A DNA stretch of 64,000 nt from the NCBI GenBank assembly GCA_963696405.1, contig CAVOJY010000005.1, positions 543,161-607,160 on the forward strand. The letters run 5' to 3'. Below, in pieces: positions 62,129 to 64,000 of the stretch. The position numbers and the translations under genes were made by a program. Under the pieces are notes generated by a model, which had not been told where the DNA came from, searched no databases, and saw nothing but the letters and a program-made list of their open reading frames with translations. Source of the stretch: CAVOJY01 sp963696405 (GTDB lineage Bacteria > Chloroflexota > Limnocylindria > Limnocylindrales > CSP1-4). How positions within the stretch are numbered: position 1 is the stretch's first letter; each line of letters begins with the position of its first letter.

Positions 62129-62926
62129 ATGAGGCTCGAAATCCGCGACCTGCGCAAGACCTTCCCGGCGAAGGTGCCCGTGGAGGCGCTGGGCGGGGTT
62201 TCCATGACCCTCCAGGAGAACGAGTTCGTCACCCTCGTCGGGACCTCGGGCTGCGGGAAGTCCACCCTGCTCTCGATCGCGGCGGGTCTCATCGAGCAGA
62301 CGGGCGGGCAGGTGGCCGTGGACGGCGCGCCGGTCACGGGCCCGGGACGTGACCGCGGGGTGGTCTTCCAGACGTACACCCTTTTCCCCTGGCTGAACGC
62401 GCGACAGAACGTCGAGTTCGCGCTGCAGGGCGAGAGGCTGAGCCGGAAAGAGCGCCGCGACGTGGCGCTCGAGCACCTTGCCATGGTGGGGCTGGCGGCA
62501 CGCGACGACGCCTATCCATACGAGCTGTCGGGCGGCATGAAGCAGCGGGTCGCCATCGCCCGGGCGCTCTGCTACCGGCCGCGAATCCTGTTGATGGACG
62601 AGCCATTCGGGGCGCTCGATGCGCAGACCCGGCTGCTCATGCAGGAGCTGCTCATCCGGGTCTGGGAGAGTCACCGGCTCACCGTCCTCTTCGTGACGCA
62701 CGACGTGGACGAGGCGGTGTTCATCTCCGACCGCGTGGTCGTGATGACGAACCGCCCGGGGAAGATCAAGGAGGAGGTCACCGTCGACCTACCGCGGCCG
62801 CGCGCCTTCGAGCTGCAGGCGACCCCGGAGTTCCTCGCCCTGCGGAGCCGGGTCCTCGCTTCGATTCGCGAGGAGACGCTGCGCTCGGACCTCAGCATCT
62901 CCCCCGGCGGTGGGACGAGCCGATGA
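62129..62926 (+). CDS. ABC transporter ATP-binding protein (NitT/TauT family)
   Basis: 265 residues. Walker A GTSGCGKSTLL (~38-48), Q loop VFQTYTLFPWLNA, signature LSGGMKQRVAIARAL, Walker B ILLMDEPFGALDAQTR and switch VTHDVDEAV. It powers the permease. Its last 4 bp overlap the phosphotriesterase start (ATGA), so the enzyme is translationally coupled to transport. Confidence 0.93.
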   Translation: MRLEIRDLRKTFPAKVPVEALGGVSMTLQENEFVTLVGTSGCGKSTLLSIAAGLIEQTGGQVAVDGAPVTGPGRDRGVVFQTYTLFPWLNARQNVEFALQGERLSRKERRDVALEHLAMVGLAARDDAYPYELSGGMKQRVAIARALCYRPRILLMDEPFGALDAQTRLLMQELLIRVWESHRLTVLFVTHDVDEAVFISDRVVVMTNRPGKIKEEVTVDLPRPRAFELQATPEFLALRSRVLASIREETLRSDLSISPGGGTSR

Positions 62927-64000
62927 CGGCCGGGACACCGACGGAGGCCGCGACGCCGGCGGCGGCCGTCCAGACCGTGCTCGGCCCGGTTGCCGCGAGC
63001 GACCTCGGGATCACGAGTGCGCACGAGCACCTACACATCGACCTCTCGTGCTGGTTCGATCCGCCGGCGGAGGGAGACGCGGAGGCTGCGCGGCTGGCCG
63101 GTTTGCGTGTCCGCGCGGACGATCCGGCGCTCATGGCCGCCGTGCGCGCCAACCCCTTCGCGGTGCACGACAACCTCCTTCTGGACGACGAGGATCTCGT
63201 GGCCCGGGACATGATCCGGTTCCGCGAGGCGGGCGGGCGGACCATCGTGGACCTGACCACCGATGAGCTGGGCCGCGATCCCGCGGCGCTGCAGCGCCTG
63301 GCCGGCCGGACCGGCGTGAACGTGGTCATGGGCTGCGGCCACTACATCGGCCGGTCGCACCCACCGGGCCTCGCGGAGCGCGGCGTGGCCGCCCTGGCCG
63401 AGGGCATGATCCGCGACCTGGCCGCGGGAGTGGCGGTTGACGGTGACGAGGGCTCCGGGCGCGTGCGCGCGGGCGCGATCGGCGAGATCGGCACGTCCGA
63501 TCCCATCGAGCCGGCGGAACAGACGGTGCTGGAAGCGGCCTGTCGTGCGCAACTCGCTACCGGGGCCGCCCTCTACGTCCACCTCGGCCCCTGGGGCCGG
63601 GCCGGCCACGCCGCGCTCGATATCTGCGAGGGAGCCGGGGTCTCGCCGGAGCGCGTGGTCCTCTGCCACATGGATCCCAGCCTGGCGGCGGGTGATCTCT
63701 CGTACGCGCGATCGCTCGCGCGGCGCGGTGCGTGGGTCTCCATCGACATCTGCGGCGACGAGGACGCCTACGGCGGAAGAGGCATGCCCACCGACGCGCA
63801 GCGGGTGGCCGCGGTGCATACCGCCTTCGACGAGGGCTGGGGCGACCGCCTCATCCTCGCCCAGGACGTCTGCCTGAAGTCCCAGCTCCACGCCTTCGGC
63901 GGACGCGGGTACGATCATCTGCTCACCGGCATCGCACCCGCGCTTCGGGTGGCCGGCCTTCCGGAGCAGGCGATCGTGGGACTCCTGGTGGACCACCCGC
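62923..64000 (+). CDS. Phosphotriesterase-family (aryldialkylphosphatase/lactonase) hydrolase, cut by window end
   Basis: First ~359 residues. TIM-barrel metallohydrolase: metal ligands in SAHEHLHID, then DMIRFREAGGRTIVDLTTDELGRD, GEIGTSDPIEP (Glu), HLGPWGRAGH, RVVLCHMDPS and LILAQDVCLKSQL (Asp). The family hydrolyses lactones, N-acyl-amino acids or phosphotriesters. Coupled to an ABC importer, it probably opens an imported lactone or ester-like nutrient. It lacks the usual carboxylated Lys signature in a form I can place; ligand may be Glu instead. Confidence 0.85.
   Translation, partial: MTAGTPTEAATPAAAVQTVLGPVAASDLGITSAHEHLHIDLSCWFDPPAEGDAEAARLAGLRVRADDPALMAAVRANPFAVHDNLLLDDEDLVARDMIRFREAGGRTIVDLTTDELGRDPAALQRLAGRTGVNVVMGCGHYIGRSHPPGLAERGVAALAEGMIRDLAAGVAVDGDEGSGRVRAGAIGEIGTSDPIEPAEQTVLEAACRAQLATGAALYVHLGPWGRAGHAALDICEGAGVSPERVVLCHMDPSLAAGDLSYARSLARRGAWVSIDICGDEDAYGGRGMPTDAQRVAAVHTAFDEGWGDRLILAQDVCLKSQLHAFGGRGYDHLLTGIAPALRVAGLPEQAIVGLLVDHP

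Overview
This is a very GC-rich bacterial chromosome segment. F420-type (Ddn-like) flavin/deazaflavin enzymology, a heliorhodopsin, NHL beta-propeller surface proteins, DUF362/polyferredoxin pairs and frequent leaderless-looking starts fit a monoderm-like high-GC lineage. I favour Chloroflexota (Limnocylindria/Ellin6529-like) over Actinomycetota, but this is inference from gene content; no rRNA or ribosomal protein gene is present to settle it.

Layout. 0-16 kb: the 5' end of sufB with a good promoter, two large secreted NHL propeller proteins (966-2771 and 13954-15816), a P2A-type cation ATPase, a CPA1 Na+/H+ antiporter with a decayed acetate-type symporter behind it, an alpha/beta hydrolase, a class IV aminotransferase-like fusion paired with a MacB-type permease, and a glycosyltransferase. 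16-31 kb: a three-gene translationally coupled unit (Ddn-like, isoprenylcysteine methyltransferase-like, hydrolase), a cupin, a sulfide:quinone-reductase-like flavoprotein, a lipoprotein with a possible cysteine-peptidase domain, a broken aldolase/photolyase junction, an FMN reductase, a heliorhodopsin, a sortase-like protein and a DUF362 plus membrane polyferredoxin pair.

31.6-45.3 kb is an accessory region beside a tRNA-Gly(CCC) gene. A 46-bp copy of the tRNA 3' half lies 1.94 kb away and delimits a mini-island with a VapBC pair and an orphan gene. Next come wHTH-MNT-HEPN, a MazEF-like pair, a second MNT with a truncated HEPN, AbiEi/AbiEii, a TM0106-type nuclease-helicase with a replaced C-terminus, a DUF4143 ATPase under a 26-bp palindrome, a NERD helicase and a RelE toxin. 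Several have palindromic or direct-repeat operators at their promoters.

45-64 kb returns to housekeeping and metabolism: a B3/B4 tRNA-editing-like protein, lipB, a GalT-like enzyme, an ECF sigma factor with an unusually large anti-sigma sensor, an HpcH/HpaI aldolase flanked by 69-bp repeats, hutU and hutH separated by a VapBC pair, an IS3-family element, a sulfite-oxidase-like molybdoenzyme and a substrate-binding protein/permease/ATPase/phosphotriesterase operon cut by the window end.

About ten otherwise well-conserved genes carry single-base frame breaks. This looks more like consensus-sequence errors in GC runs than coordinated gene death. I marked these genes as single units and gave the break positions.
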